From positions 1 through 64,000 of the forward strand of contig JACPOB010000104.1 in NCBI GenBank assembly GCA_016185145.1: DNA of 64,000 nt. The letters are read 5' to 3'. This DNA is from Rhodospirillales bacterium. Its GTDB lineage: Bacteria; Pseudomonadota; Alphaproteobacteria; Reyranellales; Reyranellaceae. The notes beneath the pieces are model-generated. The model was given only the letters and a program-made list of their open reading frames with translations. It did not search any database and was not told the DNA's origin. Positions within the stretch are counted from its first letter, which is position 1; each line of letters starts with the position of its first letter. Below, piece after piece: positions 48,238-61,164 of this stretch. The translations under genes were made by a program, and so were the position numbers.

Positions 48238-49371
48238 TCAGCGCGCCTCTAGGACCTTGACCTGCTGTCCAGCCTTGAGGCCGGGCAGGGGAGCCGCCAC
48301 AACCGTCATGCCCGATTCGAGACCCTTGACCTCGACGAGCTCGCCGCGCGACCAGGTACGGACGGGGCCGACGGGCTTGCGTGCCAGCGCGCCGTTCTCG
48401 ACCGCGAGCACGTAGGGCCCGTCATCATCCTTGCGCATGGCGATGGCGGGCACGGCAAGAGCATGACCCTTCTCGGCGACCGTCACCGTGCCCGTGGCGA
48501 ACAGTCCGCCGCGCAGCGCATCGTGACGGTCGGTGATCTCGACATAGACCGGGATCGAGCGCGAACCCGCCTGCGCGGTCGGGCTGATACGGGTGATGCG
48601 GCCCTTGAACTCGCGATCGCCGAAGCCTTCGAGCTGTACTGCGGCCGGTTGATCGATCTTGAGCCGCACGACGTCGGCCGCCGGCATCTGCGCCGCGACC
48701 TCGACCCGGCTGGTATCGAGCAGAGCCAGGATCTTGCCGTCGATGGGGATCGATTCGCCCTGGTTGGCGATGCGCTCGCCGACCACACCGTCGAACGGCG
48801 CCTTCACTTCGGTATCCGCGAGGTTCCTTTGGGCGATCTCGAGCTGGGCCTCGCCCACTGACACCATCGATGCCTTGTTCTCGGCGGTGGCGCGCGCGGC
48901 ATCGAGCGCCGACTGCGAGACGATGTTGCGCTTCGCCAGCGTCTCCTTGTCGCCGAGGTCGCGCGCCGTCCAGCGCGCATCGGCGCGCGCCGCATCGACG
49001 GCCGACTGGCGCTCGTTGACGCGGGCCTGCAGCTCGTTGGTCTCGAAGCGCGCCAGCACCTGGCCCTTGGTCACGCGATCGCCCTCGCGCACCAGGACCT
49101 CGGACAGCCGGCCCGCGACGCGCGCCTTCACGATCGTCTGGTCGATCGGCTGGGTGGTTCCGGTGAAGCGCACGACGTCGACCAGGCCGCGCGGCTTGAT
49201 GGTGTGCAATTCGGCGCCGATCAGCTCGATCGTCCGCTCGGCCGGCCTGGGGGCGGCCGCCCCCGTCGGACCGTTGCCGCCAGGCTTGCCGTTCTTCCAG
49301 GCGAAGGCGCCGCCCGCCAGCACGATGGCGCCGGCAAACAGGACGAGCAGCAACTTGCGCTTGGCGGTCAT
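48238..49371 (-). CDS. RND efflux periplasmic adaptor (membrane fusion protein)
   Basis: 377 residues. HlyD/AcrA-type adaptor. An N-terminal membrane/lipid anchor (KLLLVLFAGAIVLAGGAFAW) is followed by the lipoyl half VRFTGTTQPIDQTIVKARVA-GRLSEVLVREGDRVTKG, a coiled-coil hairpin (residues about 105-170), the second lipoyl half TEVKAPFDGVVGERIANQGE and the beta-barrel. ATG 49371 overlaps the regulator stop by four bases. The frame extends upstream without similarity. Partners the pump at 44951. Confidence 0.95.
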   Translation of the reverse strand: MTAKRKLLLVLFAGAIVLAGGAFAWKNGKPGGNGPTGAAAPRPAERTIELIGAELHTIKPRGLVDVVRFTGTTQPIDQTIVKARVAGRLSEVLVREGDRVTKGQVLARFETNELQARVNERQSAVDAARADARWTARDLGDKETLAKRNIVSQSALDAARATAENKASMVSVGEAQLEIAQRNLADTEVKAPFDGVVGERIANQGESIPIDGKILALLDTSRVEVAAQMPAADVVRLKIDQPAAVQLEGFGDREFKGRITRISPTAQAGSRSIPVYVEITDRHDALRGGLFATGTVTVAEKGHALAVPAIAMRKDDDGPYVLAVENGALARKPVGPVRTWSRGELVEVKGLESGMTVVAAPLPGLKAGQQVKVLEAR

Positions 49372-50027
49372 GGCCGCAGTCCTTTCAGGACGAAATCGAT
49401 GTAGGCGTCGTAGAAGCGGTCGCTGTCGATCGGCTGGCTGTCGTCGTAGGGCGCGATCGAGCGCAGCCACACGGCGTGCATGGCCAGCGGCTGGGCGAAG
49501 ATGATGGCCGTCATGTCGATGTCGGCGATGGGTCCGAATTCGCCGCGTTCGACGCCGCGGCGCAGCATCTTGGCGAACAGGGCGCGGCCGCGCAGGTCGA
49601 AGTTGGCGCAGTAGAAGCGGGCCACGTCTGGGAAGTTGCCGGCCTCGGCCAGGATCAGCTTGATGACGCCGCCGACCGGACTCTCGGCGAACTCACGGAA
49701 CTTGGCGACCAGCATGCGCAGCAGTTCTTCCGTCGTGCCATTGAAGGAGTCGACCAGTTCGTTGGCGCGCACCAGCGGCTCGCCGATCGCCTCGACGATC
49801 ACCGCCTTGAAGAGCTCTTCCTTGTTCTTGAAGTAGAGATAGGGGAGGCCCTTGCTCACGCCGGCCGCCTTGGCGACGTCCTCGAGCTTGGTGGCGGCGA
49901 AGCCCTTGGTCACGAACAGCTCCAGCGCCGCCCGGGCGATCTCGGGGGCGCGGTCGTCCGGCCGGCGAGTCCGGATCACCGGTTCATCGGGGCCTGGCGA
50001 GATATTGACTGACTGGTCAGTATCCAT
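49368..50027 (-). CDS. TetR/AcrR-family transcriptional regulator
   Basis: 219 residues. The N-terminal helix-turn-helix is typical: EIARAALELFVTKGFAATKL, EDVAKAAGVSKGLPYLYF, KNKEELFKAV (residues about 28-75). The ligand-binding half is variable. It heads the regulator-adaptor-pump operon, with a four-base overlap, so it probably represses the pump genes and itself. ATG 50027 is used; a 14-bp palindrome covers codons 3-7, so a shorter start (GTG 49979) is possible. Confidence 0.93.
   Translation of the reverse strand: MDTDQSVNISPGPDEPVIRTRRPDDRAPEIARAALELFVTKGFAATKLEDVAKAAGVSKGLPYLYFKNKEELFKAVIVEAIGEPLVRANELVDSFNGTTEELLRMLVAKFREFAESPVGGVIKLILAEAGNFPDVARFYCANFDLRGRALFAKMLRRGVERGEFGPIADIDMTAIIFAQPLAMHAVWLRSIAPYDDSQPIDSDRFYDAYIDFVLKGLRP
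50008..50021. promoter_or_regulatory. Palindrome at the 5' end of the TetR gene, likely operator
   Basis: ACTGAC-TG-GTCAGT is a perfect inverted repeat located 6 to 19 bases inside the assigned start. Dyads with this ACTGAC...GTCAGT pattern are often operators of TetR regulators controlling RND pumps. Binding here would block transcription of the whole regulator-adaptor-pump operon. Confidence 0.55.
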
Positions 50028-50167
50028 GTTTCGCTATGTAGAGAAGAAGCGCGACTGCATCAAGGCAATCCCGCCCTGCTTCGCACACAAAGAGGTCACG
50101 GGTTCACCCGCACAGCGTCACCAACCGGCAGTATTGCTTGAGTTGATGATTCTCTCGGGGGAGAGCG

Positions 50168-50950
50168 ATGGTTGTTACGCACACAAGGTCAGTCACCGAA
50201 CTTGTCTCGGTTGCCACCGACTGGCAGCTGGGTAGGGGGCAAGGCGATTGGGGCGCTGTATCGGAACTCCATGAGATAGGGACTCGCGAAGTCCTCGAAC
50301 GGGCGCTGGACCTGACGACCTCGGCCGATCCCAGGGGTCGTGCCCGCGGCGCCGATATCCTCGGTCGGCTGGGCGTGCCCAGCCGGACGTTCCCCGAAGA
50401 ATGCCTGGCCGCCGTCATTCATCTGGCGACTCACGACACCGATCCGGATGTGTTGTACGCGGCCGCCATCGCGCTCGGGCATCTACCGGATCCCAGGGGC
50501 ACCGCCACACTTGCGCGGATGGCGGACAACGACAGGTCCGAGGTACGACAGGCAGTCGCCTTCGCTCTCGCTGGGCGTTCCGATCCACAGGCGGTCGCCG
50601 CGCTCATCCGCCTCGCCGGGGATCCCATTGCCCGTGTGAGGGAGTGGGCGACGTTCGGCCTGGGCGAGTTGGCGACGCTCGATGCCCCGGAGGTCCGGGC
50701 AGCCTTGCACCGGCGTCTCGACGATGCCGACCGCGAGACCCGCTACGAGGCAATCCGCGGCCTCACTCGGTGCGGCGACCTTCGCGCCGTGCCGTCCCTG
50801 ATCGACGCGCTTGGCGAGCCGTCGGGCAACTTCTCTCTTCTTCCGGAAGCGCAGGCCTTGCTGAGGATGCCGCACGAATACGGCTTTCTGACCGCCGCCG
50901 ATCTGATCGCAGGTCTCCGGTCGCTCGTTGCGAGCCGCGGCGCTACATAA
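50168..50950 (+). CDS. HEAT-repeat protein
   Basis: 260 residues, no signal peptide or membrane span. A chain of HEAT/PBS-lyase-like repeats: DILGRLGVP, VLYAAAIALGHLPDPRGTAT, VRQAVAFALAGRSDPQAVAA, VREWATFGLGELATLDAPEV, TRYEAIRGLTRCGDLRAVPS (residues about 60-210). Such repeats form a protein-binding solenoid; partner unknown. The start follows GGGGGAGAGCG. Divergent from the TetR gene and convergent with nrdJ. Confidence 0.88.
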   Translation: MVVTHTRSVTELVSVATDWQLGRGQGDWGAVSELHEIGTREVLERALDLTTSADPRGRARGADILGRLGVPSRTFPEECLAAVIHLATHDTDPDVLYAAAIALGHLPDPRGTATLARMADNDRSEVRQAVAFALAGRSDPQAVAALIRLAGDPIARVREWATFGLGELATLDAPEVRAALHRRLDDADRETRYEAIRGLTRCGDLRAVPSLIDALGEPSGNFSLLPEAQALLRMPHEYGFLTAADLIAGLRSLVASRGAT

Positions 50951-50955
50951 AAGAA

Positions 50956-51015
50956 GTCCGGCAGACCGAAGTCGCCGGACCCGTACAGTTACGCCTTTCC
51001 GCCCCCAAAGGCGGG
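50956..51015. terminator. Possible stem-loops between convergent genes
   Basis: GTCCGGC / GCCGGAC (50956-50980) and CCGCC / GGCGG (50999-51014). Neither is followed by a proper T run in either direction, so termination is only suggested by the position between the HEAT gene and nrdJ stops. Confidence 0.3.
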
Positions 51016-51028
51016 ACGTCTTATTAGC

Positions 51029-54625
<3,597 letters not shown>

Positions 54626-54929
54626 CGACGATCCCCCGTGCCCAGTTTCCCGTTCTTTCGATGACCCTGTCGGGGTGTGCTCTGTCGCTTGACGAGCACG
54701 CACATATGGGCACGGAGCGATACTAAATTACAAAATCTTGTGTGCGCAACTACATTTTGTAGACCTGTGTAAGGGTGGTACTAGATGATGCAAGCGCGCA
54801 ACAGTGTCGAAAACGGATGATTCGCATGTCGACAAACGAAGTGAATCGCTCTCGTAATCTCGTCGCGTTGCGCGTTTTTGAGCGCACGCGTACAAGCGGC
54901 GCGGTCACTCTCGCAGCGTGGATTCATCA
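54626..54929. other. Divergent promoter region nrdJ / NDUFA12 gene
   Basis: About 300 bases, noticeably A/T-richer around 54720-54765. Contains two short dyads (separate entry). No gene, RNA structure or cobalamin riboswitch could be recognised with confidence. Confidence 0.5.
54730..54762. promoter_or_regulatory. Two short dyads upstream of nrdJ, NrdR-like candidate
   Basis: ACAA-AATC-TTGT (54730-54741) and CTACA-TTT-TGTAG (54750-54762), with centres about 20 bases apart, i.e. two helical turns. Tandem A/T-rich dyads with ACA...TGT ends in front of a ribonucleotide reductase gene are reminiscent of NrdR boxes, but the match to a consensus is partial. The spacing also differs from the classical 31-32 bases. 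Confidence 0.35.
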
Positions 54930-55280
54930 ATGACGATCGGCACTTGGCTCTTCACGAAGATGCGCGGCGAGCTCGTCGGCACCGACGCCGAAGGCAATCG
55001 CTACTATCAGGACAAGCGCATCATCCCCGGTCGCCGCCGCAAGCGCTGGGTGATGTACAATGGTGTCGCCGAAGCCTCGCGTGTTCCGCCCGACTGGCAC
55101 GGCTGGCTGCATCACACGACCAATGCCGTGCCGCCGGCGGGCGGCCTGCCGCGCAAGGCGTGGCAGAAGGAGCATGTGCCCAACCTCACCGGCACCGACT
55201 TCGCCTATCGTCCGCCGGGGCACACGCTATCCACTGGAGAAAAGCCCAAGCCGCCTTATGAGGCATGGCGTCCGGGCTAG
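54930..55280 (+). CDS. NADH:ubiquinone oxidoreductase NDUFA12-family subunit
   Basis: 116 residues. Accessory subunit of complex I, homologue of mitochondrial NDUFA12, found in alphaproteobacteria. Conserved: MTIGTWLFTKMRGELVGTDA, GNRYYQDKR, RRRKRWVMYNGVAEASRVPP, WHGWLHHTTN. ATG 54930 is the classical start; an upstream GTG adds four residues. First gene of a run with mlaD. Confidence 0.95.
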   Translation: MTIGTWLFTKMRGELVGTDAEGNRYYQDKRIIPGRRRKRWVMYNGVAEASRVPPDWHGWLHHTTNAVPPAGGLPRKAWQKEHVPNLTGTDFAYRPPGHTLSTGEKPKPPYEAWRPG

Positions 55281-55289
55281 GGGACTGCT

Positions 55290-55745
55290 GTGGGCCGCAA
55301 TATCGTCGAGACGATCGTGGGCGCGCTGGTCCTCGTGGTGGCCGGCGTGTTCGTCTTCTATGCCTTCGCCAAGTCGGACCGCAGCGGGCCGGCAGGCTAC
55401 GAGATCATCGCTCGCTTCGACCGCATCGACGGCCTGAAGCGCGGCGCCGACGTGACGCTGAGCGGCGTGAAAGTCGGGACCGTCAGCGGCTTCGACCTCG
55501 ACCGCAAGACCTACCAGGCCGTGGTACGCATGCTGGTGTCGTCCAACGTCAGCCTGCCGACCGATACCCACGCCAAGATCGTGAGCGAATCGCTGCTGGG
55601 CGGGATGGTCGTGGTGCTGGAGCCCGGCGGCGACCCCAAGATGCTGCCGCCCGGCGGTGAGATCGAGATGACCCAAGGCGCCATTCCATTGTCGGAATTG
55701 ATCGCCAAGTTCATGTTCGGTGGCACGAGCTCGGGATCGAAATGA
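55290..55745 (+). CDS. mlaD: MlaD, outer-membrane lipid asymmetry MCE protein
   Basis: 151 residues. N-terminal membrane anchor (residues 5-28) then one MCE domain: YEIIARFDRIDGLKRGADVT, LSGVKVGTVSGFDLD, KIVSESLLGGMVVVLEPGG. Substrate-binding ring of the Mla phospholipid transport system. The other Mla genes are not nearby. GTG start nine bases after the NDUFA12 gene; overlaps the next gene by four bases. Confidence 0.94.
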   Translation: MGRNIVETIVGALVLVVAGVFVFYAFAKSDRSGPAGYEIIARFDRIDGLKRGADVTLSGVKVGTVSGFDLDRKTYQAVVRMLVSSNVSLPTDTHAKIVSESLLGGMVVVLEPGGDPKMLPPGGEIEMTQGAIPLSELIAKFMFGGTSSGSK

Positions 55746-55975
55746 TGAGCGCACGCACTTCCAAGGCGACGACGGTCTGGCGTCAATCCGACGGCAAGCC
55801 GGTGTCCTGCCTCGAAAAGATCAAAGTGCTGAACCAGAACATCCAGGAGATCGAAACCCTCTGCGCCGACGCGCTGGAGGACGGAGTCCTGATGGGATGC
55901 GATGCCGACCAGATCAAGGCCGCCCTGCACGAGCTGATCGACGGGCTCGCGGCGCCTCACTCGCAAAAAAAGTAG
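55742..55975 (+). CDS. Small conserved alphaproteobacterial protein
   Basis: 77 residues. Soluble, mostly helical: SCLEKIKVLNQNIQEIETLC, ADALEDGVLMGCDADQIKAA, LHELIDGL. Two or three cysteines. Overlaps the mlaD stop (ATGA) and is followed two bases later by the DUF2155 gene. Its fixed place in this block suggests a genuine gene; no function is known to me. Confidence 0.82.
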   Translation: MMSARTSKATTVWRQSDGKPVSCLEKIKVLNQNIQEIETLCADALEDGVLMGCDADQIKAALHELIDGLAAPHSQKK

Positions 55976-55977
55976 GC

Positions 55978-56427
55978 GTGCGCCTTCCGATCCTTCTGAC
56001 GGCCCTGGCCGTTTTCGCTGGCACGGCTGCGGCGCAGACGGCGCAGCCACAGCCGCCGCGCCCGGCCAACGTCAACCTGCGCCCGATTCCGGACGGGTCG
56101 GGCAAGCGCGTCGCCGAGCTGCAGGGCCTCGACAAGGTGACGGCGCGCACCCAACGCTTCTATGCGCCGGTGGGCGAGGCGACGCGTTTCGGCACGCTCT
56201 CGATCACCGTCAGCGACTGCCTGGTCAACGTTCCGGAGGCGCCGCCGGAATCGGTCGCCTATCTCACCATCGTCGACAACAAGCCGGGACAGGCGGCGGA
56301 GAAGCTGTTCGCCGGCTGGATGTTCGCCTCGACACCGTCGCTCTCGGCGCTCGACCACGGCGTCTACGACGTCCGGGTGTTGTCCTGCACGATGGCGCAG
56401 GGATCCTCGCCAGCCAGTTCGCGCTGA
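55978..56427 (+). CDS. DUF2155 exported protein
   Basis: 149 residues from GTG 55978. Signal peptide (RLPILLTALAVFAGTAAA), then the DUF2155 core: VAELQGLDKVTARTQRFYAP, GTLSITVSDCLVNVPEAPPE, LFAGWMFASTPSLSALDHGV, YDVRVLSC. Two conserved cysteines. Periplasmic function unknown. Its last 64 bases overlap the convergent aat gene. Confidence 0.9.
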   Translation: MRLPILLTALAVFAGTAAAQTAQPQPPRPANVNLRPIPDGSGKRVAELQGLDKVTARTQRFYAPVGEATRFGTLSITVSDCLVNVPEAPPESVAYLTIVDNKPGQAAEKLFAGWMFASTPSLSALDHGVYDVRVLSCTMAQGSSPASSR

Positions 56428-57011
56428 AAGCTCGCCGTCCCGTCGATGGCGTCGGCCAGCAGGCCGCGGAATTCCTCGCGTGGGATTTCGATGGCGCCGA
56501 AGCTCCTGAGATGCTCGGTCATGAACTGGCAGTCGAGCAGCCTGAAGCCGCCCCTGATCAGCCGCGCCACGAGATGGACCAGCGCCACCTTGGAGGCGTC
56601 GCGCTCGCGGCTGAACATGCTCTCGCCGAAGAACGCCGCGCCGACCGACACGCCGTAGAGTCCGCCGACCAGCCGGCCGTCGACCCGGCATTCGACGCTG
56701 TGGGCATGGCCGCGCCGATGCAGCTCGGTATAGAGGTCGACGATCGGCTCGTTGATCCAGCTCTCGGGATGGCCCGGGCGCGGCTCGGCGCAGGCGCGGA
56801 CCGTGTCGGCGAAGGCGGTGTCGGCCGAGACCGCGAAGCGACCGGCCCGGATGGTGCGCTTCAGACGCTGCGGCAGGTGGAAGCCGTCGAGCGGCAGGAC
56901 GGCGCGCAATCGCGGGTCGAGCCAGTAGAGCTTGGGATCGTCGCGGCGCTCGCCCATGGGGAAGACGCCGATGCGATAGGCCTGCAGCAGCAGTTCGGGC
57001 GTGATCTCCAT
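56364..57011 (-). CDS. aat: Leucyl/phenylalanyl-tRNA-protein transferase
   Basis: 215 residues. Adds Leu or Phe to N-terminal Lys/Arg to create an N-degron; ClpS-ClpAP, also encoded in this window, reads such degrons. Family motifs: LLLQAYRIGVFPMG, YWLDPRLRAVLPLDGFHLP, SWINEPIVDLYTELHRRGHA, HSVECR, GGLYGVSVGAAFFGESMFSR, LLDCQFMTEHLRSFGA. The stop is inside the DUF2155 gene. Confidence 0.97.
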   Translation of the reverse strand: MEITPELLLQAYRIGVFPMGERRDDPKLYWLDPRLRAVLPLDGFHLPQRLKRTIRAGRFAVSADTAFADTVRACAEPRPGHPESWINEPIVDLYTELHRRGHAHSVECRVDGRLVGGLYGVSVGAAFFGESMFSRERDASKVALVHLVARLIRGGFRLLDCQFMTEHLRSFGAIEIPREEFRGLLADAIDGTASFQRELAGEDPCAIVQDNTRTS

Positions 57012-57018
57012 TAAGCGC

Positions 57019-57131
57019 CCACCTCATCCTGAGGAGCCGCGCGTAGCGCGGCGTCTCGAAGGATGGGCAACAGTATCGGCGTGTCCCACCCTTCGAGACG
57101 CGCGCTGCGCGCGCTCCTCAGGGTGAGGTGG
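57019..57131. repeat. REP family 1, copy C
   Basis: Outer CCACCTCATCCTGAGGAGC (57019-57037) with one substitution relative to the other copies and the complement GGGTGAGGTGG to 57131; inner GTCTCGAAGGATGGG / CCCACCCTTCGAGAC. Sits between aat and accC. Confidence 0.88.
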
Positions 57132-57172
57132 TCGTGGTCGTTGCAACGCCGATCGGCCATGCCCGAGCGTCT

Positions 57173-58516
<1,344 letters not shown>

Positions 58517-58524
58517 CGTCTTGC

Positions 58525-58980
58525 CTATTCGACGATCATCAGCGGCTCGCCGAACTCCACCGGATGGGCGTTGGCGACCAGGATCTGCATGACTGTTCCC
58601 GCCTTCGGCGCCTTGATCGGATTGAAGGTTTTCATCGCTTCGATGATCAGCAGCGTCTGGCCGGCGGTCACCTTGTCGCCGACTGCCACGAAGTTGGGCT
58701 TGCCGGGCTCGGGCGCCAGATAGGCGGTGCCGACCATCGGCGACTTCACGGCGCCGGGATGCTTGGCGAGGTCGTTATCTGCGGCGGCCGCGACAGCCGG
58801 TACCGCAGCGGGCGTGCCGGCAGCGACCGGGACCGCAGCCGGCGCCGCAACCGTCACGGTCTGCCGCGCCACGCGGATGCGCTTGTCGCCGTCGGCCAGC
58901 TCGATCTCGCCGAGATGGGTCTCGTGGAGAAGCTGGGCCAGCTTGCGGACGAACTCGGTATCCATCTCGAACTTTGCCAT
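58525..58980 (-). CDS. accB: Biotin carboxyl carrier protein of acetyl-CoA carboxylase
   Basis: 151 residues. Carries CO2 on biotin attached to Lys117 in EAMKTFNPI; N-terminal helix region, Ala/Pro/Val-rich hinge (about residues 42-68), then the biotinyl domain beginning KSPMVGTAYLAPEPGKP. Feeds malonyl-CoA to the fabD-fabG-acpP-fabF enzymes encoded elsewhere in this window. Probably cotranscribed with aroQ upstream. Confidence 0.97.
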   Translation of the reverse strand: MAKFEMDTEFVRKLAQLLHETHLGEIELADGDKRIRVARQTVTVAAPAAVPVAAGTPAAVPAVAAAADNDLAKHPGAVKSPMVGTAYLAPEPGKPNFVAVGDKVTAGQTLLIIEAMKTFNPIKAPKAGTVMQILVANAHPVEFGEPLMIVE

Positions 58981-59003
58981 GGACGAACGCTCCGAGGGGT
59001 TGG

Positions 59004-59474
59004 TCAGCGCGCCAGCAGGCGGGAGAGGGCCTGCAGCGCCAGAAGATAGCCGTGGCTGCCCAGCCCGGCGATCACGCCGACCGCAGCCGGGCTGATATAG
59101 GAGTGATGACGGAAGCTTTCACGCTTGTAGATATTGCTGAGATGCACTTCGACCACCGGCAGCTCGGCGGCGTTCAGAGCGTCGAGCAGGGCCACCGAGG
59201 TATGAGTGTAGGCGCCGGCATTGATGACGATCGCGGCATTGGCCTCGCGCGCGGCCTGGATGCGGTCGACCAGCGCGCCCTCGTGGTTGCTCTGGAAGAA
59301 TTCGATTTTTATCCCCAAGCGGTCGGCCTCGTCGCGGCAGGCCTTTTCGACGTCGGCGAGCGTCTCGCGTCCGTAGATCTCCGGCTGCCGCTTGCCCAGC
59401 ATGTTGAGATTGGGCCCGTTGAGCACCAGCACCGGCTTTCTTGCCGGCGGGCGCCGGGCGGCCTTTGCGGCCAA
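59004..59474 (-). CDS. aroQ: 3-dehydroquinate dehydratase, type II
   Basis: 156 residues. Third step of the shikimate pathway. VLVLNGPNLNMLGKRQPEIY (catalytic Tyr at the end), FFQSNHEGALVDRIQAAR, INAGAYTHTSVALLDAL, VEVHLSNIYKRESFRHHSYI and GVIAGLGSHGYLLAL match type II enzymes. TTG 59474 is chosen because GGGGAGG lies six bases before it; a GTG at 59531 would add 19 residues. aroQ-accB-accC is a standard alphaproteobacterial order. Confidence 0.94.
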   Translation of the reverse strand: MAAKAARRPPARKPVLVLNGPNLNMLGKRQPEIYGRETLADVEKACRDEADRLGIKIEFFQSNHEGALVDRIQAAREANAAIVINAGAYTHTSVALLDALNAAELPVVEVHLSNIYKRESFRHHSYISPAAVGVIAGLGSHGYLLALQALSRLLAR

Positions 59475-59550
59475 ATCCTGCCTCCCCGTCCTTAGAGTGT
59501 CGGGCCTTATAGCATGGCGAGTCCGAGCCACAAGGCAGGTCGGAAGAAGG

Positions 59551-60012
59551 CTAGCCGGTCTCTCTCAGCCTCTTCGCATGCGCAAACAGCCGGTCCGTCA
59601 GTGCATCGAAGCTGCGTCTTTCCTCCGCGGTCAGCACCTTATAGAGGCGCTCCTCGTAGCCGAGCGCGATCGGCACGATGCGGGCATGCATGGCCCGGCC
59701 GCGGGCGCTGAGCCGCAGCGAAGCGCGGCGGCGGTCGGCCCGGTCGGTCGCCCGCTCGACCAGGCCGCGCTTCATCAGGCCCGCCACCGCCCGGCTCACC
59801 GCCACCTTGTCCATGACGATGCGCTGCCCCACATCGGAGGCGGTCAGAGGGGCGAAGCGGCCCAGGGCCGCCATCACCCGCCACTGCGTCACCGTGAGGT
59901 CGAACGGTCCGGCGTACAGGTCGTGCAACGATTCCGACACGATTTGCGCCAGAATCGAGAGCCGATAGGGGAGAAAATTCTCCAGTTCGAGGGCTTGCGA
60001 AGGGTTGCGCAT
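59551..60012 (-). CDS. MarR-family transcriptional regulator
   Basis: 153 residues. Winged helix: FDLTVTQWRVMAALGRFAPL, TASDVGQRIVMDKVAVSRAV, AGLMKRGLVERATDRADRRR (the wing). Divergent from hpd with a 53-base gap, so it probably controls the tyrosine-degradation genes and itself. A loose dyad GTTAC-ATTT-GAAAC (60017-60030) lies in the gap as a possible binding site. ATG 60012 is chosen; TTG 60033 is possible. Confidence 0.92.
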   Translation of the reverse strand: MRNPSQALELENFLPYRLSILAQIVSESLHDLYAGPFDLTVTQWRVMAALGRFAPLTASDVGQRIVMDKVAVSRAVAGLMKRGLVERATDRADRRRASLRLSARGRAMHARIVPIALGYEERLYKVLTAEERRSFDALTDRLFAHAKRLRETG

Positions 60013-60065
60013 AATAGTTACATTTGAAACCAATTCACGATCCGGGTCAAATTCGGGAGGTCGGC

Positions 60066-61154
60066 ATGGCCAGCGTAATCGAATCCACCGCCGCGATCGG
60101 CGAGGTCAATCCCATGGGCACCGACGGCTTCGAGTTCGTCGAATATGCAGCGCCCGATCCGGCCGCTCTCGGCGCGCTGTTCGAGAGCATGGGCTTCGTG
60201 CGGGTCGCCAGGCACCGCTCCAAGGACGTCTCGCTCTATCGCCAGGGCGATGTGAACTTCATCGTCAATGCCGAGAAGGACAGCTTTGCCCAGGGCTTCG
60301 CCCGGGTGCACGGCCCGTCGATCTGCGCCATCGCCTTCCGCGTCAAGAACTCGGCCTTCGCCTACAAGCGGGCGCTGTCGCTTGGCGCCTGGGGCGTCGA
60401 GGGCCGGGTCGGCCCGATGGAGCTCAACATCCCGGCGATCAAGGGCATCGGCGACTCGCTGATCTATCTCGTCGACCGCTACGGCGAGCGCGGCACGATC
60501 TACGACGTCGATTTCGAGTACCTGCCGGGCGTCGGGCACGATCCGAAGGGCGTCGGGCTCACCTACATCGACCACCTGACGCACAACGTGCATCGCGGCC
60601 GCATGGACGAGTGGGCGGAGTTCTACGAGCGGCTCTTCAATTTCCGCGAGATCCGCTACTTCGACATCGAGGGCAAGCTCACCGGGCTGAAATCCAAGGC
60701 GATGACCAGCCCATGCGGCAAGATCCGCATCCCGATCAACGAGAGCACCGACGACAAGTCGCAGATCCAGGAGTATCTCTCGGCCTATCACGGCGAGGGT
60801 ATCCAGCACATCGCGCTCGGCAGCGACGACATCTACGAGACGGTCGAGACGCTGAAGACCAAGGGCGTGCCATTCCAGACCGTGCCCGACACCTACTACG
60901 AGCAGGTCGACACCCGCCTGCCGGGCCATGGCGAGGACCTGAAGCGCCTCGCCGCCGACCGCATCCTGATCGACGGTGCGCCGACGAAGGGCGGCGGGCT
61001 CCTGTTGCAGATCTTCACCCAGACCGTGATCGGCCCGATCTTCTTCGAGATCATCCAGCGCCGCGGCAATGAGGGTTTCGGCGAGGGCAACTTCCGCGCC
61101 CTGTTCGAGTCAATCGAGCTCGACCAGATCCGCCGCGGCGTGCTGAAGGGATAA
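60066..61154 (+). CDS. hpd: 4-hydroxyphenylpyruvate dioxygenase
   Basis: 362 residues. Non-heme iron enzyme that makes homogentisate from 4-hydroxyphenylpyruvate. Two glyoxalase-like halves; iron ligands fit HLTHNVH (about residue 173-179), GIQHIALGSDD (about 250) and the Glu of FFEIIQRRGNEGFGEGN (about 330). GTIYDVDFEYLPG and the FALFESIELDQ-like tail are conserved. GGGAGG lies before ATG 60066. Confidence 0.96.
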   Translation: MASVIESTAAIGEVNPMGTDGFEFVEYAAPDPAALGALFESMGFVRVARHRSKDVSLYRQGDVNFIVNAEKDSFAQGFARVHGPSICAIAFRVKNSAFAYKRALSLGAWGVEGRVGPMELNIPAIKGIGDSLIYLVDRYGERGTIYDVDFEYLPGVGHDPKGVGLTYIDHLTHNVHRGRMDEWAEFYERLFNFREIRYFDIEGKLTGLKSKAMTSPCGKIRIPINESTDDKSQIQEYLSAYHGEGIQHIALGSDDIYETVETLKTKGVPFQTVPDTYYEQVDTRLPGHGEDLKRLAADRILIDGAPTKGGGLLLQIFTQTVIGPIFFEIIQRRGNEGFGEGNFRALFESIELDQIRRGVLKG

Positions 61155-61164
61155 GGAGGAAACC

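Noticed and set aside
54626..54929. Cobalamin riboswitch upstream of nrdJ
   Set aside because: No recognisable B12-box or the required long leader structure was seen; also class II reductases need not have one.
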